Shown: positions 43,460 through 54,836 of the stretch, piece by piece | Position numbering within the stretch: position 1 is the first letter of the stretch | Layout of the letters: each line of letters begins with the position of its first letter | Origin: Parelaphostrongylus tenuis | Taxonomy: Eukaryota > Nematoda > Chromadorea > Rhabditida > Metastrongylidae | DNA length: 64,000 nucleotides | Reading direction: 5' to 3' | Assembly (NCBI GenBank): GCA_019055375.1 | Contig: JAHQIW010001369.1 | Coordinates: 248,001-312,000 of the forward strand | Position numbers and translations under genes: made by a program | Notes under the pieces: model-generated | What the model saw: the letters and a program-made list of their open reading frames with translations, nothing else | What the model was told of the DNA's origin: nothing | Database searches by the model: none

Positions 43460-45060
43460 TACAGATAGAGATGAAGCCGATGGCATGGGATTTGAACTTC
43501 GGCGATCATTCGGCGACGATTCACTCATTCGTACCAATTAATAAATCGAGGGGAAACGAACGGTGATGTGCTATGCAGCGTCTGACATCGATGAATCGCT
43601 CTAAAGATTATCTCGAATGGAGAAAATAGCCGCACTTTCAATTATGTGTACACAATAATGTTTATTTTCCCAGTTTTTTAGAAATAGAATGGAATAAAAC
43701 AGGATATGAGAAATCCAATGGAAAAGGTCGGTGCTTTAATTTCTAAACATTTTTACCAGGAATCTACAAATTTTTTCCTTTTTTTTTCTAAAAATTTTGT
43801 AACCTTTTGAATAATACGAATAATGTAGATTTCAGATGAAACCCGTATTGCATGAACAAATTCACACATACTACATCAGCACGATTCATACAGAGACGAT
43901 CCGCTTAGTATAGAACGTTTAATCTAATTCACGTACCATTTTAAGCTTCATCACCGACATCTATCTACCAATATCAGACGACGATCCGCTGAGCATAGAA
44001 TGGCAATCTAAATCACGTACAGTTCTAAGCTTCATCACCAACATCTGTTCAAGTGGTCCCGAGCGGGAATTTCGCGAAGGATCTACTGTAATGTCGAAGG
44101 ACCTACTGTAATGGCATTCATTGCTACTCCTCTTGAGAGCTGTCGAAGACGAATATTCGAAGGATTTTCAGATGTAGCTTTGAACCTATTGACGTAAATT
44201 AAACGAAAGCATCACACCGTAATACAGTTCTTTGATCTACACACTATCGATTGCTAAGCTTTGATCTGTTGACCGGGCCAAGATATGGATCTAACCTATT
44301 CAAACAGTGAGATGAGCGAAAAAAAAACCTCCTCTCCAGTACAGGACTTTAGTGGCGGCTAAACTTTGATCTATTGATTACCGGGATCGTTGAAAGCGGA
44401 GCGTTAAGTGTCATTGGAGCGCATTTTCGGCAAGCCGATATATTGTCACGTGATGAGCCAAGGTCGCAGTTCTTACTATTAGCCATTTATAGGAACTGTT
44501 TGGTTAATTCCACAGGAATTTGGACCGTCTGATCATCTACATTTTATTTTATCGATCCATTTCTGTATAGGTTAAAATTAATTTTCATTTATTATCTAGG
44601 CTTATGAAATCCGTCAGCCCCCCCCCCCCCATATAACCCATTTTGAATGGAGTTAGGGATTGTCCGTCAGAGCTCAAATGTTATTAAGCGAAGCGAGTTC
44701 TCAGCAATTATTGGAATTCAGTTATTTTATCGCGATAAAAAAGTAACTTGAGCGTTTCAGGCTTGATATATCTCCTTCGACGATTCGAAAACTTCCTCGA
44801 GAAATACCCAGAATCAAAAGCGCCCGTAATTTTTCGTCCTTTTTTCGCATTTTTCTCGTATTTTTCTTAGGTGGGATTTCGAGCGTTTACTCATAAATCT
44901 TCTAATAATATCTTCGATTTGAATTAGTAGATGTTTCATCCGTCCAGATTCGTCGAAACACCGGACGTCTGAAATGGGTTTCATTGTGTCGAAGAGACCA
45001 GCTCATAGAAATCCAGCCATCAGCCATACAAGTCTGGGGGCTTCTACGTTTTTCTTTTTT
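43460..45060. other. Upstream region of the carrier gene, small repeats only
   Basis: Contains a diverged direct duplication of about 85 bp (43895-43980 and 43981-44050, sharing 'gatccgct' and 'aagcttcatcacc'), a 12-bp direct repeat 'ggacctactgtaatg' near 44075-44115, and a C-homopolymer at 44619-44630. A promoter was not identified. Confidence 0.45.
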
Positions 45061-45079
45061 AAATAAGCTTCACTTATTG

Positions 45080-46140
45080 ACGAGTTATCAGCTAAAAGGT
45101 TAATAAACCCTCTGGTTTGCAGGTTTGTCGAAAACGGGGCTCGACAATCGATTAGTAGTGAAAGCTACTGAGGTGTGTGTTTATGAGGATCACTAGTCAG
45201 TCAGAGGGTTTCCAAACCCTATGGTTTGCAGAATTTTCTCGCGTTTTTCAGAACTAATCAGTTGGCAAATCCATGTTTTGATGAGTTATTTGAGATTTAG
45301 TAGTTGGTTTTTGATCAAAACTACTGACTTGTGAGGTTTTATGAGGTTTATTTGTTAGTTGGTTAATAAACCCTCTGGTTTGGAGGTATTTTAGTGGGAT
45401 TTGCCAGTTGGTCGATAATCAGATCCACTGACTTGTAGTGTTTTTTATGCAGTGCGTTAGTTTAATCGGTTTTCAAACCCACTGGCTTGCAGGGTTTATA
45501 AGAGTTATTAGTTTAGCAGTTGTTAAACTCCGTGGCTTGCAGGGATTTCTCTGAGTTTATTTAGGTAATCGGTTGGCAAACCCATGTTTTGACGGGTTTT
45601 CGGAGATTTAGTAGTTAGTCGATAATGAGAACTACTGAATTGTAGTGTTTTTATGAGGTATATTACTTAACCGGTTCTCAAGCCCTCTGTTTTGCAGGGT
45701 TTTTTTCCTAACGACATTTACGAGTCGGTCGATAATCAAAGCCACTAACCTGTGGTGTTTTTTTTTTGTGTCAAACCCACAAGTTTGCAGGGTTTTTGTG
45801 GGTTGTGTTAGTTGATCTGTTGCCAATACCATTGGCTTGCGGTATTTTTCTTCATGAGATTACTAGATGGTCAGTAAATGATTCTATCGACTTATAGTGT
45901 TTTTATGAGGTTTATCAGAGAGCCGGTTTTTGAACCCACTGGTTTACAGGCTTCTTTACGGGGTTTTCTTTCAGCCAATCCCTTTGCAAACCTATTGCTT
46001 TGATGGGTTCCCTACGAGATTTAACAGGTAGTCGGTAATGGAAGCTAATGGCTTGTATTATTTTTATGAGACTCATTAGTTGATTAGTAATTGAAGCCAA
46101 TAGATTGTAGAGTTTTTTCAAGAAATTTCATTTCGAAAGG
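45080..46140. repeat. Degenerate minisatellite array, copy 1
   Basis: Alternating phrases 'aaaccctctggtttgcaggt' and 'gataatcaaaactactgact', joined by 'tgtagtgtttttatgaggtt', recur roughly every 50-110 bp over 1 kb. No coding content. The same array type recurs at 50630-51560, marking the start of each duplicated block. Confidence 0.75.
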
Positions 46141-46679
46141 TTTTTGACAAAAAATAAAATAGTTCACGTACTTAGAATCTTGAGGCAACAGGCTTCTGAA
46201 TGACGTAAAGGGCTAAGAAATAAATATATTGTAAGTAAAGAAAAATAACAAAAAAATATGACAAATTCTATTCTTAATCTAACATAAGTCGACTGGTAAT
46301 TGAACCGATTAACCTCCTCAATCATATGAACGGCATAAGTGGGCTGAAGAGTTACTAGTAAAGTGTAACATTTGTTTAGGCAATCGCTTTGAATTATAAC
46401 TTCTGAGAACATATTGATTTACGGAGGAGACCAAGCCGGTTCTTATGTAGTTTAAAATCGATATCGTTTTTCTCTTAATTTTTCGACTTTTGTTTTTTAC
46501 TCGCGATGAATGCAGCATAATTTTGATGTCATTTATATAGAATAGATCATTTCCGTTATCGGGCAGTGATTTTTGGAGGTGGGTTTTTCGCTTGGCGAAA
46601 GCTGTACACCAGATTGCTTATGTTTTTACTGCTTTTTCTGAGTGTTATGATTTTTCAAAGATGCCAAGGAGCATTAAGT

Positions 46680-46900
46680 GAAAAAAAATTCGACCTTCTG
46701 ACGGGAGTTGAACCCTGCTTTCGTCCATACCGGGGACATGTGCTACCACTTCACCACCCTTGCCACCGTTCACTCGTCACTCATTCTGCGATATCTCTTG
46801 TAGCTATGAGCCATGAACCAACCGGTATGGATGAAACACGAGCTCAACACCCACCTGAGGTCGAATTTTTGCTTGCCATTCTGTTCTCGTGGATCGTTTT
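46680..46900. mobile_element. SINE family B heads in inverted orientation
   Basis: Minus-strand head at about 46770-46690 ('ggtggtgaagtggtagcaca', 'gcagggttcaactcccgtca') and a plus-strand B-box region at about 46830-46875 ('aacacgagctcaacaccca'). Repeated at 52410-52590. Confidence 0.55.
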
Positions 46901-47039
46901 GCCAAATATTCCCACGGCCCTAAACTTCTGAAAAATTCGAGCTTATTTAGAAACGAAGTCATTTTTTGAATTTTCGGAGATATAAGCTTTCGAGTAGTTA
47001 CTAAACGTTCAACGAAACGCTTTCACTCGGCGAAAAATT

Positions 47040-47690
47040 CTTCTTCAGAAATCCCGAGCCGAATGCGGAACTGATCTGACAGAATGACGGCCGAAACTGT
47101 TGAGACTATTCGTAGACGGCATACTTCTACCTTGTTTGCTTTCAGCCCTGTGTATTTGTTGCAAATACACACTTTAAAATACTCAGTAATACGCAAATAT
47201 TCGACCTTAGACTGGACTTGAACCTGCGTCTGACCCATACCAGGGACGCGTGCCACCACTACACCACCGAGGCCACTGCCTTGTTATCACTTTGTTTATT
47301 CGTCTTTTTTGTGTTTATTGTTCTGATTTCGTTGGAATTTCGCTTATACTCAATGCTCGATTATCATCGATTTTCTTACCGAGACGCAAATATTACATCT
47401 TTAGTTTTGTGCTCTTACTCTACTATGCGGTCGTTAGCCGTTTGATTCGATTACTTGTCGCAGTTTTTGTTGTTTCTCAAAATTCTCGCTTATAGAGGCT
47501 AGGCGGCGTATTTTCCTAATTGGATGTCAATATCTGGAGTGAAAGGAACGCCACTGGAAGTATTAAGTCAGACAGGTACGAACCAGCTTTGCTTTCATTG
47601 TTGTAAATTCTTTCAGTAGCAAAACTTTGCCTTATGGAGACATTGGCAAGTCGTTCACACATTTTTGACTGATTCTTAGTGACCACCCGT
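47040..47690. repeat. Block nearly identical to 52932-53582
   Basis: From about 47190 to 47680 I found no difference from the partner copy by eye, including an identical 81-codon chance frame (47250-47495 and 53142-53387). Flanks differ clearly. It includes a minus-strand SINE B head at 47282-47212. No domain is recognised in the open frame, whose composition is hydrophobic and unconvincing as a gene. Confidence 0.75.
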
Positions 47691-47727
47691 TGCCAATCCA
47701 GATAATTCAACTATATATCCGAGAAGA

Positions 47728-47945
47728 GCGCATGAAGCGCAGTGATTAGGCATGTTCTGCGACACATGTGGTCGATGGTTCGGTCCCGTGCTGAAGGCTC
47801 CCAAGCTTTCCAGCCTTGCGACGTTGGTGCCCTGGTCCCACACTTGTCTGGTAGGATAGTACCACTGACGTGATACATCGTTAGGCCTCCGCGAGTCATT
47901 TGAAAGGCCATATATGCTTTCAATCACCTATCACGTTGTTAGGTG
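47728..47945 (+). mobile_element. tRNA-derived SINE (family A)
   Basis: 'cgcagtgattaggcatgttc' (A box), 'gtcgatggttcggtcccgtg' (B box), body 'cttgtctggtaggatagtac', tail 'ttcaatcacctatcacgttg'. Partner copy at 53620-53835. Confidence 0.75.
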
Positions 47946-48037
47946 AAGTCATTTTCGTGGAACATCCTTAGCAATTATTTACTGCTGAGAGTTTTTATCC
48001 TTTTTATCTGCCGCTTCTCTAGCTGTGTAATGATGGC

Positions 48038-48130
48038 AGCAGAGTGGTGGCCTCGGTGGTGCAGTGATAGCACACTCCCTTAGTGTGGGTGGAGTACGGG
48101 TTCAACTCCCTTGTGGGGTCGAAATTCTTG
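48038..48130 (+). mobile_element. tRNA-derived SINE (family B) head
   Basis: 'ggtggtgcagtgatagcaca' (A box) and 'acgggttcaactcccttgt' (B box). Partner at 53915-54005. Confidence 0.65.
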
Positions 48131-48349
48131 ATTATTACCCAGCATCCGTGAATATATATCAGGTCGTTTAGAAGTTTTGACACTACAGTAATGAACACCA
48201 AATTTATAACCAGAGATTATTAAATAGCATAATTTTGATGTCATACAATCGCGCATTTTGCGAAAATTTTGATATACGACTTATTTTTTTCAAAAAGAAA
48301 AAAATCAGGAAAAGCGTATCATCTGCTTGCAAATGGAGTTGACGTGCGA

Positions 48350-48720
48350 ATAAACTTGCTTGCTCCTCGTGCACTAATGGAGCCTAGGGGAAAATGCTAG
48401 TGAAGTGGCTGAATGAGCAATGGATCGACAAGGATGGCTAGAAATGGTTAATACGCAATGTTCAAAGCTAGAGAGCAGTTTGGAAGATCAGTCACTCTGG
48501 GGCTTTCAACAGAAACTCCACTATTTTTTTCGCGCCTTTTCATTAGCAGCTTCTCCTACGCGTCACTCAAACATAAATAGCAGGCGTCGTTCCCAAGGCG
48601 GTTCCATTTCAGGGCAAGTACTGGCAAGTTGTATGCCAATATTCTGTCAAGAAAACGCGCGGCTGAGCGGTAACAAATTCATACATTTCTTGTCATTTCT
48701 GGTTAATTAAATCGGAGTTT
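48350..48720 (+). mobile_element. Mariner scrap in duplication copy 1
   Basis: 'gctagaaatggttaa', 'caaagctagagagcagtttg' and 'gaagatcagtcactctgggg' match the helix-turn-helix fragment at 54285-54370. Heavily decayed. Confidence 0.45.
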
Positions 48721-49494
48721 GCCACTTTAATGCCTAAAGTTATCGGATAAAAAAGCATTATCTGCAGTGATAGATTCTGTTGTAAGCAGAACTCGGTTAT
48801 CAGCTTATCTTCGAAACTACATTTCTTGCATCCTCGTCACTGACCGTATTGTTCCTCGTGTATCTAGTGAATTCCACGAGGTTTAGCACACTTGCGTCAT
48901 TGTCTTTCAACTGACTTTGACGATGTGAGAAGACAAAGGACCTTTCTAAACCTAATCTCGCACAAGCGCACTAAATGGATGACGATTGCTGACAGCGAAA
49001 TGAGTGACTAGAACACTGCTATCTGTACTCTAAACGAGGGTGATCCCCTGGTGTACAGAAAAATGAAGCATTTACCGCTTCGCGAACCATTTCCTAACCG
49101 TTCTTCCCCTAATCGTATCATCGCGTTAGGCTTCATTAATCTTGCGTGCCGTTTCACTCTCAGTTTCCCCTACGCTTCATCCGTGCATGAGCGGCTAGCG
49201 AATTTGTTCCCACGACAGCTTCATCTCTAATGGAGTACATTTCAGCTATGCACCAAAGTGTTCGCAAGAGAATGCGCCATTGAACGGTGGAAAAATCATG
49301 CAATTTGAATCACTTCTGGTTAATAACTTTGGTGTTTATTACTCTAGTGCCATAATATATGGAGCGACCTAATAACTACAGCGTTATAAGATAGGTTGGA
49401 ACCAGTACGGGAAGGTTATTTTGTGATGTCACCATTTTCTCTTACTTCTCAGCCTTTTCCTCTTTCCTTTTCCTTCACCTCCATTGCAGAGCAA

Positions 49495-49640
49495 TGTGTT
49501 TGTATGCGGCGATTCGGCTGTTGGTTCTCACTATGGTGTCTGATCGTGTCATGGATATAACATTTTTTTCCGATGTGTTATCTGTGCTATCACCTATGAT
49601 CAGCACTTCATTTGCCGGCGAGGTGGACATTGTTTAGTGG
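49495..49640 (+). pseudogene. Decayed copy of nuclear receptor zinc-finger exon 1
   Basis: Aligns along its length with the intact exon at 56204-56350. Readable pieces are [25 protein letters not shown] and (after a stop) VDRS. It has a frameshift near the first finger, a TGA in place of the Arg codon after YGV, loss of the third and fourth zinc-binding cysteine context, and a TAG in place of the Leu codon before VDR. It arose with the tandem duplication and cannot encode a DNA-binding domain. Confidence 0.8.
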
Positions 49641-49819
49641 ACCGAAGTTAGTTTCTTCCTTTACGTTTTTTTTTCAATTCTTAACGAAATAATGAGGTGT
49701 AACGTTGCACTCCTCCTCATTTCAAGACTAAATAGACCAGAGTTACTTCATTAAGAGGATAAATGCGGCCAGATAGTCTTCGTTCATTGAGCTACTTGCA
49801 GGAATTCGATAAGAATAAT

Positions 49820-49990
49820 TTTTCTTGACTAACGGCGTTTCAAAGTCTTCATCTTCTTCCGAGAGCCGAAGACTCAAGGCGATCGTCCCTGGTCGTTTGT
49901 GCCCTCTAATCTGAAGGGCGGCTGTGGACAATCGACTCGAATCATCGGCTCTGAAGAAGACGAAAACGTCGAAACACTAGAGGAATAAAC
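49820..49990. repeat. Inverted pair of hammerhead-like motifs
   Basis: The minus motif (about 49855-49825) reads GGCTCTCGGAAGAAGATG and ends TTTGAAACG. The plus motif (about 49950-49978) reads GGCTCTGAAGAAGACG, AAAA, CGTC, GAAAC. The pair is repeated at about 56515-56620. Confidence 0.45.
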
Positions 49991-50204
49991 TTATTTTCAT
50001 CAATTCCCTGTTATCTGCTCGATCACTAAGACATTTCTGTTTCAATGGTAAGGCCGAAGTTGGAAGAGAGTCGATTTTTAATGGATTGTAAACAACCAAT
50101 TTCTTCGACATCTTTGTAGTGCTTTACCAAATTCACTTTTATATAGTAAATATCAAACAGGTAGCAGCTGTAAATTTTATCACACTAATTTACGAAATAG
50201 AATC

Positions 50205-50370
50205 TGACCGACTGGTTGCGATGCTCGTCGTGGCGCGGCGAGGACCTAATCTCCATCCCCCGCACTCTCCGGTAGTCAACAACGAGGGCCTTGTGAACGC
50301 CATAGCTAGTCATCATCGATATAGCAAGGAGATGTGCTCAACTAGTATTCTACGACGTTCAAGATGGAAA
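50205..50370 (+). mobile_element. SINE family D
   Basis: 'ctggttgcgatgctcgtcgt' (A-box region), 'ccccgcactctccggtagtc', tail 'tattctacgacgttcaagat'. Partner at 56855-57015. Confidence 0.6.
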
Positions 50371-50629
50371 CGATAACCCAGTCTAATTCCAGAAGTACTG
50401 ATATCCGTATAGTGAAAAAAATGGGGTCTTTTCTGTTAGAGGGAAGCAAATGATGAAGTGACCCCTTTCACTGGCCAAGTACCTCTCATAGGAGTCTTAG
50501 TAATCAATCGAAGGTTAAATCTCGAGGAACTGCTGTATGTGCTTGTTATTTGAAAAAAATCTATGTATGGCGCGATTGAAAAAAGAAAGATTTTGTGTTT
50601 CACACACGCATATTTCACCTTTTATGTTG

Positions 50630-51560
50630 CTACTGACCTGTAGTGTTTTTTATGAGGATCACTAGTCAATCCGTTTCCAAATCCTCTAGTTCAGAGGGTT
50701 TTCTCAAGCTTTTTCAGTTAATCGGTTGGCAAATCCATGTTTTGATGAGATGAGTTTTCTGAGATTTATTGGTTGGTCGATAATCACTACTGATTTCTTG
50801 TGTTTTTCATTAGGTTCAATAGTCTATCGTCTTTGAAACCTCCTGGTTTGCAATCTTTTTTGTGAGATTTGTAAGCTAATTTTTTGTTGAACCCAGTGAC
50901 TTGCGGTGTTTTATTTTTTGAATGGTTCTGTAGTTGGTAAGTAATCGAAACTACTGGCTTGGTGTATTTGGAGGTTTATTAGTCATTCCAAAATACTCTG
51001 ATTTGCAGGGTTTTTTGTGAGATTTGTTAGCTTATTTGTTTGTTGAACCCATTGTCTTGCAGTGTTTTTTTTATGAGATTTTCTGTTGATCGGTAATCAA
51101 AACTACCGACTTATAAAGTTTTTATGAGGTTTATTAGTTGAAAAGGGTTGGTAAGCGCTTGGCTTTAGAGTTTTTTCTACGAGTCTAGCCAGTTCGTTGG
51201 CATATCCATTACTTTGACGGGTTTTGTGAGATTTACTGGTTAGTGGGTAATCAGGACTACTGATTTCTAGTGGTTTTATGAGCTTTATCATTTAATTGGT
51301 TGGTTAACCACTGGCTTGCAGGGTTATTTACGAGTTTTTGAGCCAATCCATTGGCATTCCCATTGTTTTGAGGGGTTCTCTATGAGATCTACTAGATTGT
51401 TGATAATCGCAATTACTGGCTTGTAATTTTTTACAAGTTCCATCAGTTGCACCTTATTTTACAGTTTTTCTATAAGAATCTTTAGCCAATTAGTTGTTAA
51501 ACGCATTGGCTTGCGGTGTTTTTTCTTAGATTTGTTTGACTGCCAACTAAGTTCAGTTGC
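50630..51560. repeat. Degenerate minisatellite array, copy 2
   Basis: The same alternating phrases as in 45080-46140, with different unit order and further decay. Confidence 0.7.
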
Positions 51561-51959
51561 ACTTTTTCGTTATTTTCATTTATCTACGAGAAATTTGTTT
51601 CTTAGTCTTGTAAGTTTGATGTCGTTCGAAGCCCGTGATCTAGAGATTCTAAATATGTAAGGCATTTTATTTCGTTATAGCTGTATAAATTTCTTTACTG
51701 GAATGAATGTAAGTGCTTTGTCACATCATCGACTTTGGCAAACCGTTTTGCTGCCAAGGAATGTTGCAAACCTTAAACGACGGTAATCTTCTGGGGAAGA
51801 ATTTGGGTTTTAGGGTGGATGAATTGAACCTTCGTTCTTTAATTCTTCAATTTTCTGCAGTCTCAGAAAAAAAACACGCAGTTGAGACGAGCGTTTCCTC
51901 GAGATGGCGGGATTTCGAATGACATAAAACATAATGGAAAAGACCAAGAAATAGATTTA

Positions 51960-52600
51960 TTGTTATTAACTTAAATCGACTAGTAATTGAACCCATTGGC
52001 CTCCTCAATCAGATGAACGGCATAAATGGGCTGAAGAGTTACTAGTAAAGTGTAACATCTGTTTGAGCAATTGCTTTGGAATTATAACTTTTGAGAACAT
52101 ATTGATTTAAGGAGGAGGCCAAGCCGGTTCTTATGTAGTTTAAGTAGTTGAACAGTTAGTGATTTTAATGATATCGATATCGTTTTTCTCTTAATTTTTC
52201 GACGTTTTTTTTTTACTCGCGATGAATGCAGCATAATTTTGTCATTTATATAGAATAGATCATTCCCGTTATCGGGCAGTGATTTTTGGAGGTGGGTTTT
52301 TCGCTTAGCGAAAGCTGTACACCAGATTGCTTATGTTTTTACTGCTTTTTCTAAGTGTTATGATTTTTCAAAGATGTCAAAGAGCATTAAGTGCAAAACA
52401 AAAATTCGACCTCTGACGGGAGTTGAACCCTGCTTTCGTCCATACCGGGGACATGTGCTATCACTTCACCACCCTTGCCACCGTTCACTCATCACTCATT
52501 CTTCAATCTCTGTCATAGCTATGAGCCACTAACCAACCGGTATGGATGAAACGCGAGCTCAACACCCGCCTGAGGTCAAATTTTTGCTTGCCATTCAGTT
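51960..52600. repeat. Duplicate of 46270-46900
   Basis: Shares 'gtaattgaaccca/gatt', 'agatgaacggcataaatggg', 'gtaaagtgtaacatctgttt', 'gaagagttactag' and the inverted SINE B heads. Moderate divergence. Confidence 0.7.
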
Positions 52601-52931
52601 CTCTTGGGTCGTTTTACACCACAATTTTGCTAATTTTCCATGGCCTATACCTCGGTAAATTCAAAAATGTAGTTTTTTCTCGAAAAGACTTTTTTTACAA
52701 CGCTATGTCATTCAGATAAAATCGTATTTTACACGCGTTTGTGTGTTTCGCGCTTATCGCTCTTTTATCTCGTATAGCCGAGCTCTTCTTCCCTTCGACT
52801 TTATGTAACCAGTCGATTGCGTAAATTTTGGGCTTTTTTAGAAACAAAGTCATTTTTTCAATTTTTAGATATATAAGCTTTCGAATAGTTACTAGGTGTT
52901 CAACGAAACGCTTTTACTCAGCGAAAAAATC

Positions 52932-53582
52932 TTCTTCAGAAATCTCGAGCCGAATGCGGAACTGATCTGACAGAATGACGGCCGAAACTGTTGAGACTAT
53001 TCGTAGACGGCATACTTCTACTTTGTTTGTTTTCAGCCCTGTGTATTTGTTTGCAAATACATACTTTAGTGTACTCAGTAATACGCAAATATTCGACCTT
53101 AGACTGGACTTGAACCTGCGTCTGACCCATACCAGGGACGCGTGCCACCACTACACCACCGAGGCCACTGCCTTGTTATCACTTTGTTTATTCGTCTTTT
53201 TTGTGTTTATTGTTCTGATTTCGTTGGAATTTCGCTTATACTCAATGCTCGATTATCATCGATTTTCTTACCGAGACGCAAATATTACATCTTTAGTTTT
53301 GTGCTCTTACTCTACTATGCGGTCGTTAGCCGTTTGATTCGATTACTTGTCGCAGTTTTTGTTGTTTCTCAAAATTCTCGCTTATAGAGGCTAGGCGGCG
53401 TATTTTCCTAATTGGATGTCAATATCTGGAGTGAAAGGAACGCCACTGGAAGTATTAAGTCAGACAGGTACGAACCAGCTTTGCTTTCATTGTTGTAAAT
53501 TCTTTCAGTAGCAAAACTTTGCCTTATGGAGACATTGGCAAGTCGTTCACACATTTTTGACTGATTCTTAGTTACCACCCCT
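52932..53582. repeat. Block nearly identical to 47040-47690
   Basis: See partner. The minus-strand SINE B head lies at about 53175-53104. Confidence 0.75.
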
Positions 53583-53619
53583 TCCCAATTCAGATCTTTC
53601 AACTATATATCCGAGAAGA

Positions 53620-53835
53620 GCGCATGAAGCGCAGTGATCAGACATGCTCTGCGACACATGTGGTCGATGGTTCGGTCCCGCGCGCAAGGCTCGCCAAGCT
53701 TTCTATCCTTGCGACGTCTGTGTACTGGTCCCACACTTGTCTGGGAGGATAACACCACCGACATCACACATCGTTAGGTTACCGCAAGTCATTTAAAAGC
53801 AATCACCTTTCACGTTGTTAGGTGAAGTCGATTCC
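53620..53835 (+). mobile_element. tRNA-derived SINE (family A)
   Basis: A box 'cgcagtgatcagacatgctc', B box 'gatggttcggtcccgcgc', body 'cttgtctgggaggataacac'. Confidence 0.75.
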
Positions 53836-53914
53836 ATGGAATATGCCTTAGCGATTCTTTAATGCCAAAAGTTTTATCCTTCTTCTACCGCTCCACCAGC
53901 AGCGTAATAATGGC

Positions 53915-54005
53915 AGCAGAGCGGTGGCCTTGGTGATGTAGTGATCGCACACGCCCTTGCTATGGGTGGAGTACGGCTTCAACCTCCCCCGGTGGTCAAA
54001 ACAAT
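53915..54005 (+). mobile_element. tRNA-derived SINE (family B) head
   Basis: A box 'ttggtgatgtagtgatcgca'. The B-box region 'acggcttcaacctccc' has a change inside the consensus. Confidence 0.55.
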
Positions 54006-54219
54006 TAGGTCGTTCTATAAGTTCTGACAATAGTATGACAAACACCAAATTTATAAAACAGAGATAATTGAATTGCATAACAGTGTCGTTCAATTGCGCA
54101 TTTTTTGGTATGCGGCGTACTTTTTGAAAAAAAAAAAACGTATCAGAAAGACCGTATCTCTGTATTGCGATGGAGCTGTAAAGGGAATATGTTTGTTTGC
54201 TACTCATGAACGAATGGAG

Positions 54220-54560
54220 TCGTGAGAAAAATTCTAGTGAAGTGGCGCGAAAGATCAATGGAGCTCAAGGCAGTGGCTACGACAAGAATAGGTAGGAAGT
54301 GGTTCTTGAAGTTCAAAGCAGGAGAGAACAATCTGGAGGATTAGCCGCGTCGGGGTCTTCCACACGAAACTCCATTGCTTTTGCGCTCCGCTTCATTAGC
54401 ACCATCCCCTACGTATCATTTGTGCGTAAGTAGCAAACTTTGTTCCCAAGACGGCTCCATCTTAGAGCAAGTATGGACAAGTTGTATGCCAAATGTGCAG
54501 TTGAGCGGCATCAGATTTATGATTTTTTTCACTTCTGATTAATTAAATCGGTGTTTATCT
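54220..54560 (+). mobile_element. Mariner helix-turn-helix scrap in duplication copy 2
   Basis: Reads EVARKINGAQGSG, then (shifted) KWFLKFKAGENNLED, a stop, PRRGLP. It is the clearest of the three scraps and shows that the family derives from a Mos1-like mariner N-terminus. Confidence 0.6.
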
Positions 54561-54644
54561 CTAATTTAAAAGTATGTCAAATAAAATAACATTCAGAAAT
54601 TGTTTTATTTGACCGCCACTTGCGGTAGTGTGATGCTTCATTAT

Positions 54645-54836
54645 ACCCAATAATGTAGAGTGGTGTGCAAAATCGTTTGCGTCGTACCCAGATTTCGCTC
54701 TTTCCGGGAGCACGTGCTGAACCGTTGCACTACCGACGCCCGTTTTGCACACCACTTTTTCTTTCGGAAAGAGTGAGATCTGGGTTCGAATCCCAGCTGA
54801 TGCAAACGTTTTTGCACATCACTCTACATTATTGGG
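54645..54836. mobile_element. Inverted dimer of SINE family C
   Basis: Left arm 'ccaataatgtagagtggtgt' ... 'gcaaaatcgtttgcg' pairs with right arm 'gcaaacgtttttgcacatc' ... 'actctacattattggg'. Inner parts also pair ('cgctctttccgg' with 'cggaaagagtg'). The right half has a perfect B box ('gggttcgaatccc'), and the left half, on the minus strand, has an A-box region ('tagtgcaacggttcagcacg'). Confidence 0.7.

Larger units (their letters stand above)
45080..50640. repeat. Segmental duplication, copy 1
   Basis: Order: minisatellite, 'gtaaagtgtaacatttg' region (46.3 kb), SINE B heads, 47040-47690 block, SINE A, SINE B, mariner scrap (48.4 kb), zinc-finger exon copy (49.5 kb), hammerhead-like motif pair (49.83-49.96 kb), SINE D (50.2 kb). 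The same order is found in 50630-57150. Divergence varies greatly along the block. Confidence 0.8.

Noticed and set aside
45080..46140. CRISPR array
   Set aside because: Repeats are diverged, of irregular spacing, without unique spacers, in a eukaryotic genome.
47250..47495. 81-codon frame identical at 53142-53387, suggesting a conserved protein
   Set aside because: The DNA of the whole block is identical, including non-coding flanks and a SINE head, so identity reflects recent duplication or conversion and not protein constraint.
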